Origin: Caryophanales bacterium UBA1744
GTDB taxonomy: Bacteria; Bacillota_I; Bacilli_A; RFN20; CAG-826
NCBI GenBank assembly: GCA_002314915.1
Contig: DCHU01000056.1
Span: 25,961-32,323 of the forward strand
Length of the DNA: 6,363 nt
Direction of reading: 5' to 3'
In this document: positions 1 to 5,368 of the stretch, piece after piece
Layout of the letters: each line of letters begins with the position of its first letter
How positions within the stretch are numbered: the stretch's first letter is position 1
Translations under genes and position numbers: made by a program
The notes under the pieces: model-generated
Databases searched by the model: none
Told to the model about the DNA's origin: nothing
The model's input: the letters and a program-made list of their open reading frames with translations, nothing else

Positions 1-17
1 CGGCGTTGATTTCTATC

Positions 18-93
18 TGGTGGGTGCTAAGGGAATCGAACCCCTGACCTTCTGTACGTCAAACAGATGCTCTCCCAGCTGAGCTAAACACCC
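18..93 (-). tRNA. tRNA-Val (anticodon GAC), CCA encoded
   Basis: Read on the minus strand, the 76 bases fold into a full cloverleaf. The acceptor stem GGGTGTT pairs with AGCACCC (one G-T wobble), followed by discriminator A and an encoded CCA. The D arm is GCTC/GAGC and the anticodon stem TCTGT/ACAGA closes the loop TTGACGT. The T arm carries TTCGATT. The anticodon is therefore GAC, which reads GUC and GUU valine codons. Base 37 is G, where A is common in valine tRNAs. A promoter lies about 40 bases upstream. Only 17 bases follow the 3' end inside the window, so whether another tRNA follows cannot be seen. Confidence 0.95.
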
Positions 94-134
94 AGATGTA
101 TATTAACGTTACCGTCTCCGATAACGCGAAGCAT

Positions 135-164
135 ATTATATGCAAACGGCTACTTGTTAATCAA
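135..164 (-). promoter_or_regulatory. Sigma-A type promoter for tRNA-Val
   Basis: On the minus strand a perfect -10 box TATAAT (135-140) lies 18 bases downstream of TTGATT (159-164), which matches the -35 consensus at four of six positions. Transcription would start near 128, about 35 bases before the mature tRNA. The -10 box sits inside a perfect palindrome GCATAT-T-ATATGC (131-143). The promoter lies between the stop codon of the small membrane protein gene and the tRNA, so the tRNA need not depend on upstream read-through. Confidence 0.7.
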
Positions 165-191
165 GCAGGAATTTTAAAAAAGACGAATTAT

Positions 192-548
192 TTAACAAGT
201 ACCGTATAGCCAGAAGGAGAAATAGACAATAGGAACGTAAGAAATGAGTGCAACCGCCGTTAACGCAATGCTTGAGATAATAAATCTCTTGTCGCCTTTG
301 AACAGGTCGCTGACCATTCCCATGACCATGCCAGAACCAGCCACTAACATATGGAGGACAATAATCAAGATTGTCCAAATGCCCCCGTTGTTAAATCTAG
401 CGAGAATAGATTCGTAAGTGGTAGTGCAACTAACCTCTCCAGCGGAGTTCACCAAGCAGCATCCGCCTTCAAAAAACGGGATGAAAATGCAGATGATCAT
501 CATTAGATTCAATCCGATAATCAAATAGTTCCAAATGCTCTTCTTCAT
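192..548 (-). CDS. Small three-pass membrane protein of unknown function
   Basis: This is a 118-residue protein that I do not recognise. Three hydrophobic segments are visible, at about residues 7-26, 57-80 and 88-113. Lysines at the N terminus and the KGDKR stretch around 84-88 predict an inside N terminus, with the loop 27-56 and the C terminus outside. Cysteines at 30, 31, 41 and 118 would then all face outward, which suggests a disulfide. The ATG lies one base after the stop codon of the upstream HAD gene, so the two are probably co-transcribed and translationally coupled. A GGAG inside the HAD 3' end is 13 bases from the ATG, rather far for a Shine-Dalgarno site. No clear hairpin terminator follows, only a T-rich stretch. 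The reading frame is well supported by its membrane pattern and tight spacing; function is open. Confidence 0.8.
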   Translation of the reverse strand: MKKSIWNYLIIGLNLMMIICIFIPFFEGGCCLVNSAGEVSCTTTYESILARFNNGGIWTILIIVLHMLVAGSGMVMGMVSDLFKGDKRFIISSIALTAVALISYVPIVYFSFWLYGTC

Positions 549-549
549 T

Positions 550-1167
550 TTATTCAGTTAGCTCCGCAAGATTCTCTATCTTCTTTTTGGCAGGGAATGC
601 GCAATTGTTATATCTCTCTACGGCAATAAAGTCCACACCCGTATTAACGGCTGCCATCCAGTCGTTCCTTGCGTCTCCTATGTAGACCATGTCTTCCTTT
701 TTGAAGCCAGTCTCCTCTAAACACATATAGATTGGGTCTGGGTTTGGCTTGAGTTTTGAAATCTTGTCAGAAGTGATAATAGACGAGAAATACGAGGATA
801 ATCCCGCTTTTTCTAGCGCTAAAAGTACGACGGGCATCGGTCTATTTGTCACTATCGCTAGCGTTTTCCCATCTGCTTTCAAATGCTTAATTGCATCAAT
901 CGCATCATCATAAAAATGAGAGCCATCAAGGAAAGTCTCTGCTGCTTTTGAGATGAAAGCGTCAAAGAAGGTTTTGTAGTCTAAGGTCGGGTCGCCAATA
1001 TTTGCAAAAGTGTCTGCCAGTGGAAGCGAGAGATTATGGACAACGGTATCATCATCGAATGTCTTGCCAATGGATTCAAATGCATGTCTATATGCAAGCT
1101 TGGATGTTTCCAAAGTGTCCAGCAATGTGAGATCCAAATCAAATGCGATGAGAGAGTGTTTTTCCAT
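550..1167 (-). CDS. HAD-superfamily hydrolase, phosphoglycolate phosphatase-like
   Basis: This 205-residue cytoplasmic protein is a probable phosphatase of the haloacid dehalogenase superfamily, subfamily IA. Motif I is FDLDLTLLD, with nucleophile Asp10 and general acid/base Asp12. Motif II is Thr107 in IVTNRP. Motif III is Lys140 in KLKPNPDP, and motif IV is GDARND with Asp165 and Asp169 for magnesium. Residues about 17-90 form the helical C1 cap that sets substrate choice. Family members act on phosphoglycolate, pyrophosphate, sugar phosphates or nucleotides, and the substrate cannot be named here. One oddity is Leu13 in motif I, where most members have Gly (DxDGT). There is no Shine-Dalgarno sequence near the ATG, and a TATAAT box lies seven bases upstream, so the mRNA may be leaderless. 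The gene leads a two-gene unit with the small membrane protein. Confidence 0.9.
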   Translation of the reverse strand: MEKHSLIAFDLDLTLLDTLETSKLAYRHAFESIGKTFDDDTVVHNLSLPLADTFANIGDPTLDYKTFFDAFISKAAETFLDGSHFYDDAIDAIKHLKADGKTLAIVTNRPMPVVLLALEKAGLSSYFSSIITSDKISKLKPNPDPIYMCLEETGFKKEDMVYIGDARNDWMAAVNTGVDFIAVERYNNCAFPAKKKIENLAELTE

Positions 1168-1174
1168 GCTGTAG

Positions 1175-1203
1175 ATTATAACAAAAAAGTTGTCCTTTTG
1201 GGT
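1175..1203 (-). promoter_or_regulatory. Promoter of the HAD gene, predicting a leaderless mRNA
   Basis: On the minus strand a perfect TATAAT (1175-1180) ends seven bases before the HAD start codon, which puts the expected start of transcription at 1167 or 1168, the first base of the ATG or its neighbour. The -35 region at 17-base spacing is ACCCAA (1198-1203), a poor match. A better hexamer, TTGGAC at 1202-1207, is 21 bases away, too far for normal spacing. The weak -35 suggests an activator or low basal expression. Confidence 0.55.
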
Positions 1204-1251
1204 CCAATTAACATTTTGGGTGCTTTTGTCTTTATTTTTTGAATGACAGGC

Positions 1252-1280
1252 TTTATTACTTTATGTAATTAGTCTACAAT
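1252..1280 (+). promoter_or_regulatory. Probable promoter of the DUF2188-like gene
   Basis: TACAAT (1275-1280) is a good -10 box. TTTATT (1252-1257) lies 17 bases upstream as a weak -35 box. Transcription would start near 1287, leaving a leader of about 19 bases that carries AGGAG (1294-1298). It diverges from the HAD promoter across a 138-base intergenic region. Confidence 0.45.
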
Positions 1281-1305
1281 ATCGATAAATTCCAGGAGTC
1301 CAACA

Positions 1306-1545
1306 ATGCCAGTTACAAAAGCAGCACCAACAAAGGTCTATCACGTCTCCCAGACCGAAGACAAAAAGATGTGGAGAGTCACTTTAGCAGGAGGATCAAA
1401 ACTCGACGGCGGAAAGGCTAAAATCATCAAAACCTTCAAGACACAGAAGGAAGCAACCGCTTATGCGGAGTCCCTTGGCGACGGCGAGAACACAGTCTTA
1501 GTCCACAAGAAGGGTGCTAACGGCGGCGGTATCCGCAAGCACTAA
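1306..1545 (+). CDS. Small basic DUF2188-like protein
   Basis: This 79-residue protein resembles the DUF2188 family, small single-domain proteins of unknown function in many bacteria. The visible family-like pattern is YHVS at 12-15, Trp23 followed by a glycine-rich turn, the segment KTFKTQKEA at 42-50, and a C-terminal LVHKKGANGGGIRKH. The order of these elements fits the family's usual beta-beta-alpha-beta arrangement. The protein is lysine-rich and has no membrane segment or signal peptide, so it is probably cytoplasmic. The start is well supported: AGGAG lies seven bases before the ATG. It is a single-gene unit ended by a short hairpin just before tRNA-Gly. Nucleic-acid binding would fit its charge but is a guess. 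The family match is from memory of the pattern. Confidence 0.85.
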   Translation: MPVTKAAPTKVYHVSQTEDKKMWRVTLAGGSKLDGGKAKIIKTFKTQKEATAYAESLGDGENTVLVHKKGANGGGIRKH

Positions 1546-1565
1546 CGGCAAGTCATAAACTAAAT

Positions 1566-1585
1566 GCCCTTATTAAAGGGCTTTT
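1566..1585 (+). terminator. Short hairpin terminator after the DUF2188-like gene
   Basis: GCCCTT (1566-1571) and AAGGGC (1576-1581) form a six-base stem around ATTA, followed by four T residues. It has intrinsic-terminator form but a short stem and short T tract, so it may leak. It ends two bases before the mature 5' end of tRNA-Gly. Confidence 0.6.
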
Positions 1586-1587
1586 AT

Positions 1588-1661
1588 GCACTAGTAGTTC
1601 AGTGGTAGAACTCCAGCTTCCCAAGCTGGTCATGCGAGTTCGATTCTCGTCTAGTGCTCCA
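1588..1661 (+). tRNA. tRNA-Gly (anticodon CCC), CCA encoded
   Basis: These 74 bases fold as a cloverleaf. The acceptor stem GCACTAG pairs fully with CTAGTGC, followed by discriminator T, usual for bacterial glycine tRNAs, and an encoded CCA. The D arm is GTTC/GAAC around AGTGGTA. The anticodon stem CCAGC/GCTGG closes the loop TTCCCAA, giving anticodon CCC for GGG codons. The T arm is GCGAG/CTCGT with loop TTCGATT. A strong terminator follows eight bases later. No good promoter is visible directly upstream, because a terminator-like hairpin occupies that position. Confidence 0.95.
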
Positions 1662-1670
1662 TTAACCAAA

Positions 1671-1702
1671 GAGGTCCTTTGTAATAAAGGGCCTTATTTT
1701 TT
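1671..1702 (+). terminator. Intrinsic terminator of tRNA-Gly
   Basis: AGGTCCTTT (1672-1680) pairs with AAAGGGCCT (1686-1694) through nine base pairs, including one G-U, around the loop GTAAT. It is followed by T, A and six T residues ending at 1702. It directly follows the tRNA and precedes the glnS promoter. It is too short and lacks the conserved elements needed to be a T-box leader. Confidence 0.85.
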
Positions 1703-1729
1703 CGCAAAATATTAATATTTTCTTCTAAT
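1701..1729 (+). promoter_or_regulatory. Probable glnS promoter
   Basis: TTCGCA (1701-1706) and TCTAAT (1724-1729) are 17 bases apart and match the -35 and -10 consensus at four and five of six positions. The expected start is near 1736, giving a leader of about 33 bases. The spacer is occupied by a perfect 16-base palindrome AAAATATTAATATTTT (1706-1721). An alternative -10, TAAAAT (1745-1750) with TTCTAA (1723-1728), would start inside the ribosome binding site and is less likely. Confidence 0.5.
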
Positions 1730-1756
1730 AGGTGTGCAAGTGAGTAAAATATCACC

Positions 1757-1762
1757 GAGGTG
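1757..1762 (+). promoter_or_regulatory. Ribosome binding site that fixes the glnS start
   Basis: GAGGTG lies six bases before the ATG at 1769. A longer reading that begins at the GTG at 1760 would place the start codon inside this site and leave it without one of its own, so the ATG at 1769 is preferred. Confidence 0.8.
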
Positions 1763-1768
1763 AATTTT

Positions 1769-3421
1769 ATGGCAGAGATTAATAATTTTATCAAGACCAT
1801 CATGGAGAACGACCTTAAAGAAGGCAAGGTCGACCACATCGCTACCCGTTTCCCACCAGAACCAAACGCATATCTCCACATCGGTCACGCTAGAGCTATC
1901 ATCAACGACTTTGAGTTAGCTATGGCATTCAATGGAACAACAAATTTACGTTTTGACGACACCAACCCAGTTAACGAAGGCGCTGAGTATGTCGATGGCA
2001 TCATCGCAGACTTAAAGTGGCTCGGATACGTCCCAACAAACGTCTTCTTCGGAAGTGACTATTTCGAAAAAACCTACGAAAAGGCAATCCTTTTAATCAA
2101 AAAGGGCCTCGCTTACGTCGATGACCTTTCTCAGGAAGAGACAACCGCATATCGTGGCACTTTGACAGAACCAGGTAAGAATTCACCATATAGAGACCGT
2201 TCAGTCGAAGAAAACCTCAAGCTCTTTGAAGAGATGAGGGAGGGCAAATACGGCGATGGAGAAAAGACACTTCGTGCAAAGATCGATATGGCTTCTCCAA
2301 ACATCAATATGAGAGACCCAGTCATGTATCGTATTCTCCACAGAGAGCATCATAGACAAGGCAATAAGTGGTGCATTTACCCAATGTACGACTTTGCTCA
2401 TCCATTGCAGGATTCATTCGAGGGCATCACACACTCACTTTGTTCAATCGAATATGATAACCACAGACCTCTTTATGACTGGTTCATCGAGAAGTGCGAG
2501 ATGGAGAACGTCCCTCATCAGTATGAATGGGGCCGTCTCAACATCACCAACACAATCATGTCCAAGCGTTACCTTCGTCAGTTAGTCGAAGGCGGATACG
2601 TCACAGGTTATGATGACCCACGTATGCCAACGCTTGTTGGCTTGAGAAGAAAAGGCTTCACCGCCAGTGCAATTAAGGAGTTCATCCTTTACACAGGCTT
2701 AAGCCGTATCAACTCAACTACAGAAGCAGCAAACCTTGATCACTTCCTTATGGAAGATCAGAAACTCATCGCTCCAAGATTCATGGCGGTATTCGATCCG
2801 CTTCCAATCGTCATCGACAACTATCCAGAAGGCCAGGTCGAGTGGTTCGATGCTTCCAACAACATGGAAAACTTAGAGATGGGCACTCACAAGATTGCGT
2901 TCTCCAAGAATCTCTACATCGACAGAGATGACTTCGTTGAGGTTAAGCCTAACAAGAAGTGGAAGAGACTCGCTCTCGATTCCGAGGTCAGACTCATGAA
3001 CTCATACTTCGTTAAGGCTGTCTCAGTCGAGAAGGACGAGAATGGAAAGATCACTCTTGTTCACTGCACATATGATCCAGCAACCAGATCTGGACTCGAC
3101 TTCAAAGAAAGAAAGCCAAACGGAACAATCCAGTTCTGCGAAGCATCAACTTGCAAGCCGGTTACATTCAACTTATTCGATGTTCTCATCTTTGACGAAA
3201 CAGAGGAGACAAAGGGACTCTCATTCATCGAGAGACTCAATAAGGATTCATGGCAGGTCAAAAATGGCTTCGTCGAAGTCGCTGCAAAAGATGTCCAGCC
3301 AGGCGATCACTTCCAGCTTATGAGAAACGGCTATTACTGCGTTGATAAGCTCTCAACCGGAGACAATCTCGTATTTAATAGAACCTGCTCTCTCAAGTCC
3401 TCTTTTACGCCAAATAACTAA
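1769..3421 (+). CDS. glnS: Glutaminyl-tRNA synthetase
   Basis: This class I synthetase joins glutamine to tRNA-Gln using ATP in the cytoplasm. At 550 residues it is close to the E. coli enzyme (about 554). The HIGH signature is HIGH at 37-40 within RFPPEPNAYLHIGH. The KMSKS signature is MSKR at 264-267. GlnRS-type landmarks are DDTNP (63-67), DFAHPLQDS (208-216), EYDNHRPLYDW (228-238) and DDPRMPT (282-288). The C-terminal part from about 340 matches the two anticodon-binding barrels. The PPEPN form of the ATP motif separates it from bacterial GluRS, which has PSPTG. Its presence implies direct glutamine charging rather than sole reliance on the GatCAB route common in Bacillota. It has its own promoter and strong terminator, so it is monocistronic. 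Confidence 0.97.
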   Translation: MAEINNFIKTIMENDLKEGKVDHIATRFPPEPNAYLHIGHARAIINDFELAMAFNGTTNLRFDDTNPVNEGAEYVDGIIADLKWLGYVPTNVFFGSDYFEKTYEKAILLIKKGLAYVDDLSQEETTAYRGTLTEPGKNSPYRDRSVEENLKLFEEMREGKYGDGEKTLRAKIDMASPNINMRDPVMYRILHREHHRQGNKWCIYPMYDFAHPLQDSFEGITHSLCSIEYDNHRPLYDWFIEKCEMENVPHQYEWGRLNITNTIMSKRYLRQLVEGGYVTGYDDPRMPTLVGLRRKGFTASAIKEFILYTGLSRINSTTEAANLDHFLMEDQKLIAPRFMAVFDPLPIVIDNYPEGQVEWFDASNNMENLEMGTHKIAFSKNLYIDRDDFVEVKPNKKWKRLALDSEVRLMNSYFVKAVSVEKDENGKITLVHCTYDPATRSGLDFKERKPNGTIQFCEASTCKPVTFNLFDVLIFDETEETKGLSFIERLNKDSWQVKNGFVEVAAKDVQPGDHFQLMRNGYYCVDKLSTGDNLVFNRTCSLKSSFTPNN

Positions 3422-3429
3422 TATAGATT

Positions 3430-3454
3430 AAAGGCTTCGGCCTTTTTTCTTTTT
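3430..3454 (+). terminator. Intrinsic terminator of glnS with UUCG loop
   Basis: AAAGGC (3430-3435) and GCCTTT (3440-3445) form a perfect stem closed by the extra-stable TTCG tetraloop. A run of six T residues (3443-3448) and a second T run to 3454 follow. It begins eight bases after the glnS stop codon. Confidence 0.92.
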
Positions 3455-3485
3455 GCTAACCCACTTAAGTGGATAGTGCCATACT
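3453..3485 (+). promoter_or_regulatory. Candidate eamA promoter with palindromic operator
   Basis: An extended -10 element TGC-CATACT (3477-3485) would start transcription at 3492, the A of the ATG. TTGCTA (3453-3458) resembles a -35 box but is 21 bases away, too far for normal spacing. Between them lies the perfect 12-base palindrome CCACTTAAGTGG (3461-3472), a plausible repressor or activator site. The promoter call is weak; the palindrome is plain. Confidence 0.4.
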
Positions 3486-3491
3486 ATTGTT

Positions 3492-4388
3492 ATGACTTGG
3501 TTAATTCTCGCTCTTGTGGCGGCAGTGGCAACCTCGCTTACCACCATATTCGCAAAGATTGGAATCAAAGACGTAAACTCCAATCTTGCCACGGCCTATA
3601 GGACCGGTGTTGTTATCGTGTGCGCAGTCATCATGTGCCTAATCACAGGCAGCATACATACGGTGCCTTCATTTAATGTTAGGAACTGGGTGTTCCTTGG
3701 ATTATCTGGACTAATGACTGGATTATCGTGGCTTTGTTATTACAGAGCTCTCAAACTTGGAACGGTCAACAAAATTGCACCTATCGACAAGTCCAGTTTC
3801 ATATTAACAAGCATCCTTTTCATGATCTTTTTCTTCGGTCCGACCACGAATAACGGAGATCCACTCACCATCTCGATGGTAGTGCTGTCGATGGCTTTGA
3901 TGCTTGTCGGAACAATCCTGATGTTGGACTTCCATAGAAAAGACGGAATCAAATCAAAGACATGGGTGGTATATGCAATCCTGTCCGCGGTGTTTGCTTC
4001 ATTGGTAGCCCTCTTTGTTAAGATGGGTCTCTCTGGAATTAGCGGTGATGTTGGTACTTTATTCAGAACGATAGTGGTCTTCATCTTCGCTGTAACAATC
4101 GTTCTCTTCCGAAAGGATTATCAAGGAATTTCAAAGATTTCTCCAAAATCGTGGATATTTTTAACGCTTTCTGGAATTGCGACGGGCGTCGCTTGGATTG
4201 CGGAATACACCGCTCTAGCGATTGAGGACGCAAACCCTGTTGCAGTTAACTCGATAGGCAAACTGTCTATTCTTTTAACTATGTTATTCTCTGCAGTGAT
4301 ACTCAAAGAGAAGTTCACTTGGAAGACACTACTTGGCTTAGGCTTCTTAACCGCAGGAATCGTTGTCATCATCGTATTTAGCTTATAA
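3492..4388 (+). CDS. EamA/DMT-superfamily ten-pass transporter
   Basis: This 298-residue inner-membrane protein has the size and layout of drug/metabolite transporters: ten hydrophobic segments built from two EamA halves (about 1-146 and 156-298). The internal duplication can be read directly. FAKIG followed by an RT pair near 37-38 recurs as FVKMG with RT at 192-193. SGLMTGLSWLCYYRALKLG (72-90) recurs as SGIATGVAWIAEYTALAIE (227-245). The KLS segment at 257-259 and LKEKFTW at 271-277 fit the second half. In the first half the expected GE after the fourth segment is replaced by GPT. Members export or exchange amino acids, metabolites or drugs, and no substrate can be assigned. There is no Shine-Dalgarno sequence before the ATG, yet the N terminus MTWLILAL is typical of the family, so the start is probably right and the message may be leaderless. 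Confidence 0.93.
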   Translation: MTWLILALVAAVATSLTTIFAKIGIKDVNSNLATAYRTGVVIVCAVIMCLITGSIHTVPSFNVRNWVFLGLSGLMTGLSWLCYYRALKLGTVNKIAPIDKSSFILTSILFMIFFFGPTTNNGDPLTISMVVLSMALMLVGTILMLDFHRKDGIKSKTWVVYAILSAVFASLVALFVKMGLSGISGDVGTLFRTIVVFIFAVTIVLFRKDYQGISKISPKSWIFLTLSGIATGVAWIAEYTALAIEDANPVAVNSIGKLSILLTMLFSAVILKEKFTWKTLLGLGFLTAGIVVIIVFSL

Positions 4389-4487
4389 AACATAAAATAA
4401 ATGAACATTTTTACTCCGCAAAAACGCTGTATTTCCTTTTGCACATATATACGCGACTTTAAAACTCTGGAAATGTTGTTAAACTTA

Positions 4488-4515
4488 AAAATAACGAACC
4501 GAAGTTCGTGATTTT
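4488..4515 (-). terminator. Antisense-facing UUCG hairpin between eamA and cdaA
   Basis: ACGAAC (4494-4499) and GTTCGT (4504-4509) form a perfect stem. Read on the minus strand the loop is TTCG closed by C-G, and the stem is followed by TATTTTT, a good intrinsic terminator. Read on the plus strand the loop is CGAA and the tail is GATTTTC, a weaker one. The A and T tails can pair to extend the hairpin past an A-G mismatch. It lies only about five bases before the cdaA ribosome binding site. It could end antisense transcripts, end eamA messages weakly, or shape the cdaA leader. Confidence 0.5.
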
Positions 4516-4533
4516 CAGCAGGAGCGTACGCAT

Positions 4534-5358
4534 ATGACAACCATCTTCAACCCACTTGATTGGAACGGACTGATCGACTTGATCGTCTGCATTGTTCTTT
4601 TAACCGCAATCGGATTACCTTTCTTAAGACTTTGCAGAAAGAAATTCGTCCATATCTACACAACGTCATGCGTCGTCCTTCTTTGCGTCGGAATCATTAT
4701 CAAGCTCCCTATCCTCTCATACGTTGCCGCTTCAGGACTTATGATGGGTGTCGGCATCTCACTCTTTGCTAACTTCGCTGACTTCAAATGGTTCTTCGCT
4801 TCAGGCAGCAAAGCCAAATCCCTCTCTCAGATCTTTGCTAAAAAGAAAGCCGAGAAGGCGGTCACCATTTATGACAAGAGTGGTGTTATCGATGAAATCA
4901 CCAAAGCGGTTCTCTTCCTTTCCAATCACGGAACAGGCGCTTTAATCACCATCCTCAGAAAAGACGACATCCTCAACACAGATACAGTTGAGCCTATTAT
5001 TAAGCAGAAGGGCGTTCAGTTAGACGCTATCGTAAACGCTGAACTCTTAGAGACAATCTTCTACCTTGGAACACGTTTACACGATGGTGCTGTTGTTATC
5101 CGGGACAACAAGATCATCGCTGGCGCTGTCTTCTACGAATCAACCAAGAGACCATTAACAGGCAAATATGGCGCTCGCCACCAGGCTGCTATGGGTATCT
5201 CAGAGAACTCTGATGCAGTCACAATCATCGTTTCAGAAGAGAACTCAAAGATCTCTATCTGCCATGACCTCATGATGGACGTTGTTCCTCAGGACCTTTT
5301 CAAATCCCAGCTCGATTACATCTTGAGCCAGGATACACCAGCTAAATTAACAAACTAA
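4534..5358 (+). CDS. cdaA: CdaA-like membrane di-adenylate cyclase, variant RHQ motif
   Basis: This 274-residue protein matches CdaA (about 273 residues), the membrane enzyme that makes c-di-AMP from two ATP, a regulator of potassium, osmolyte and cell-wall balance. Three membrane segments (about 13-33, 38-57, 62-82) are followed by a linker and the DAC domain (about 105-248). Domain landmarks are TGALITI (134-140), the LHDGAVVI motif with Asp184-Gly185-Ala186, and VSEENSKIS (233-241). The second signature, normally GTRHRAA, reads GARHQAA (213-219), so Thr becomes Ala and the last Arg of RHR becomes Gln217. The membrane part is much less like known CdaA than the cyclase part. The start has AGGAG nine bases upstream. 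The gene probably heads an operon: the next ATG is ten bases after its stop. The usual partners cdaR and glmM are not adjacent. The family is confident; activity is open. Confidence 0.92.
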   Translation: MTTIFNPLDWNGLIDLIVCIVLLTAIGLPFLRLCRKKFVHIYTTSCVVLLCVGIIIKLPILSYVAASGLMMGVGISLFANFADFKWFFASGSKAKSLSQIFAKKKAEKAVTIYDKSGVIDEITKAVLFLSNHGTGALITILRKDDILNTDTVEPIIKQKGVQLDAIVNAELLETIFYLGTRLHDGAVVIRDNKIIAGAVFYESTKRPLTGKYGARHQAAMGISENSDAVTIIVSEENSKISICHDLMMDVVPQDLFKSQLDYILSQDTPAKLTN

Positions 5359-5368
5359 TAAGGAGACT

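Noticed and set aside
104..111. Palindrome TAACGTTA in the tRNA-Val leader
   Set aside because: Eight bases of AT-rich symmetry are expected often by chance, and the site lies in the transcribed leader without other support.
1036..1242. Plus-strand 68-codon open frame over the HAD 5' end and intergenic region
   Set aside because: It is antisense to a clear HAD gene with all motifs, has no ribosome binding site, and encodes no recognisable protein.
1662..1768. T-box riboswitch before glnS
   Set aside because: The hairpin follows directly after tRNA-Gly, the space is about 100 bases, and the conserved T-box sequence and specifier stem are absent. It is a tRNA terminator.
2131..2401. Minus-strand open frames inside glnS
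   Set aside because: They are antisense to strongly conserved synthetase motifs and arise from biased codon use.
3740..4084. Minus-strand 114-codon open frame inside eamA
   Set aside because: The plus-strand frame shows the duplicated EamA motifs, so this is a shadow of a membrane protein gene.
4401..4511. Small 36-codon plus-strand frame between eamA and cdaA
   Set aside because: There is no ribosome binding site before its ATG, its end overlaps the hairpin, and the peptide has no recognisable features.
4389..4533. c-di-AMP (ydaO-type) riboswitch before cdaA
   Set aside because: The 145-base gap holds one short hairpin and a loose GCAAAA/TTTTGC inverted repeat, with no multi-helix fold or conserved ydaO motifs visible.
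4121..4540. Minus-strand 139-codon open frame across the eamA 3' end and the cdaA leader
   Set aside because: It is antisense to conserved EamA sequence, crosses the antisense-facing hairpin, and has low-complexity shadow composition.
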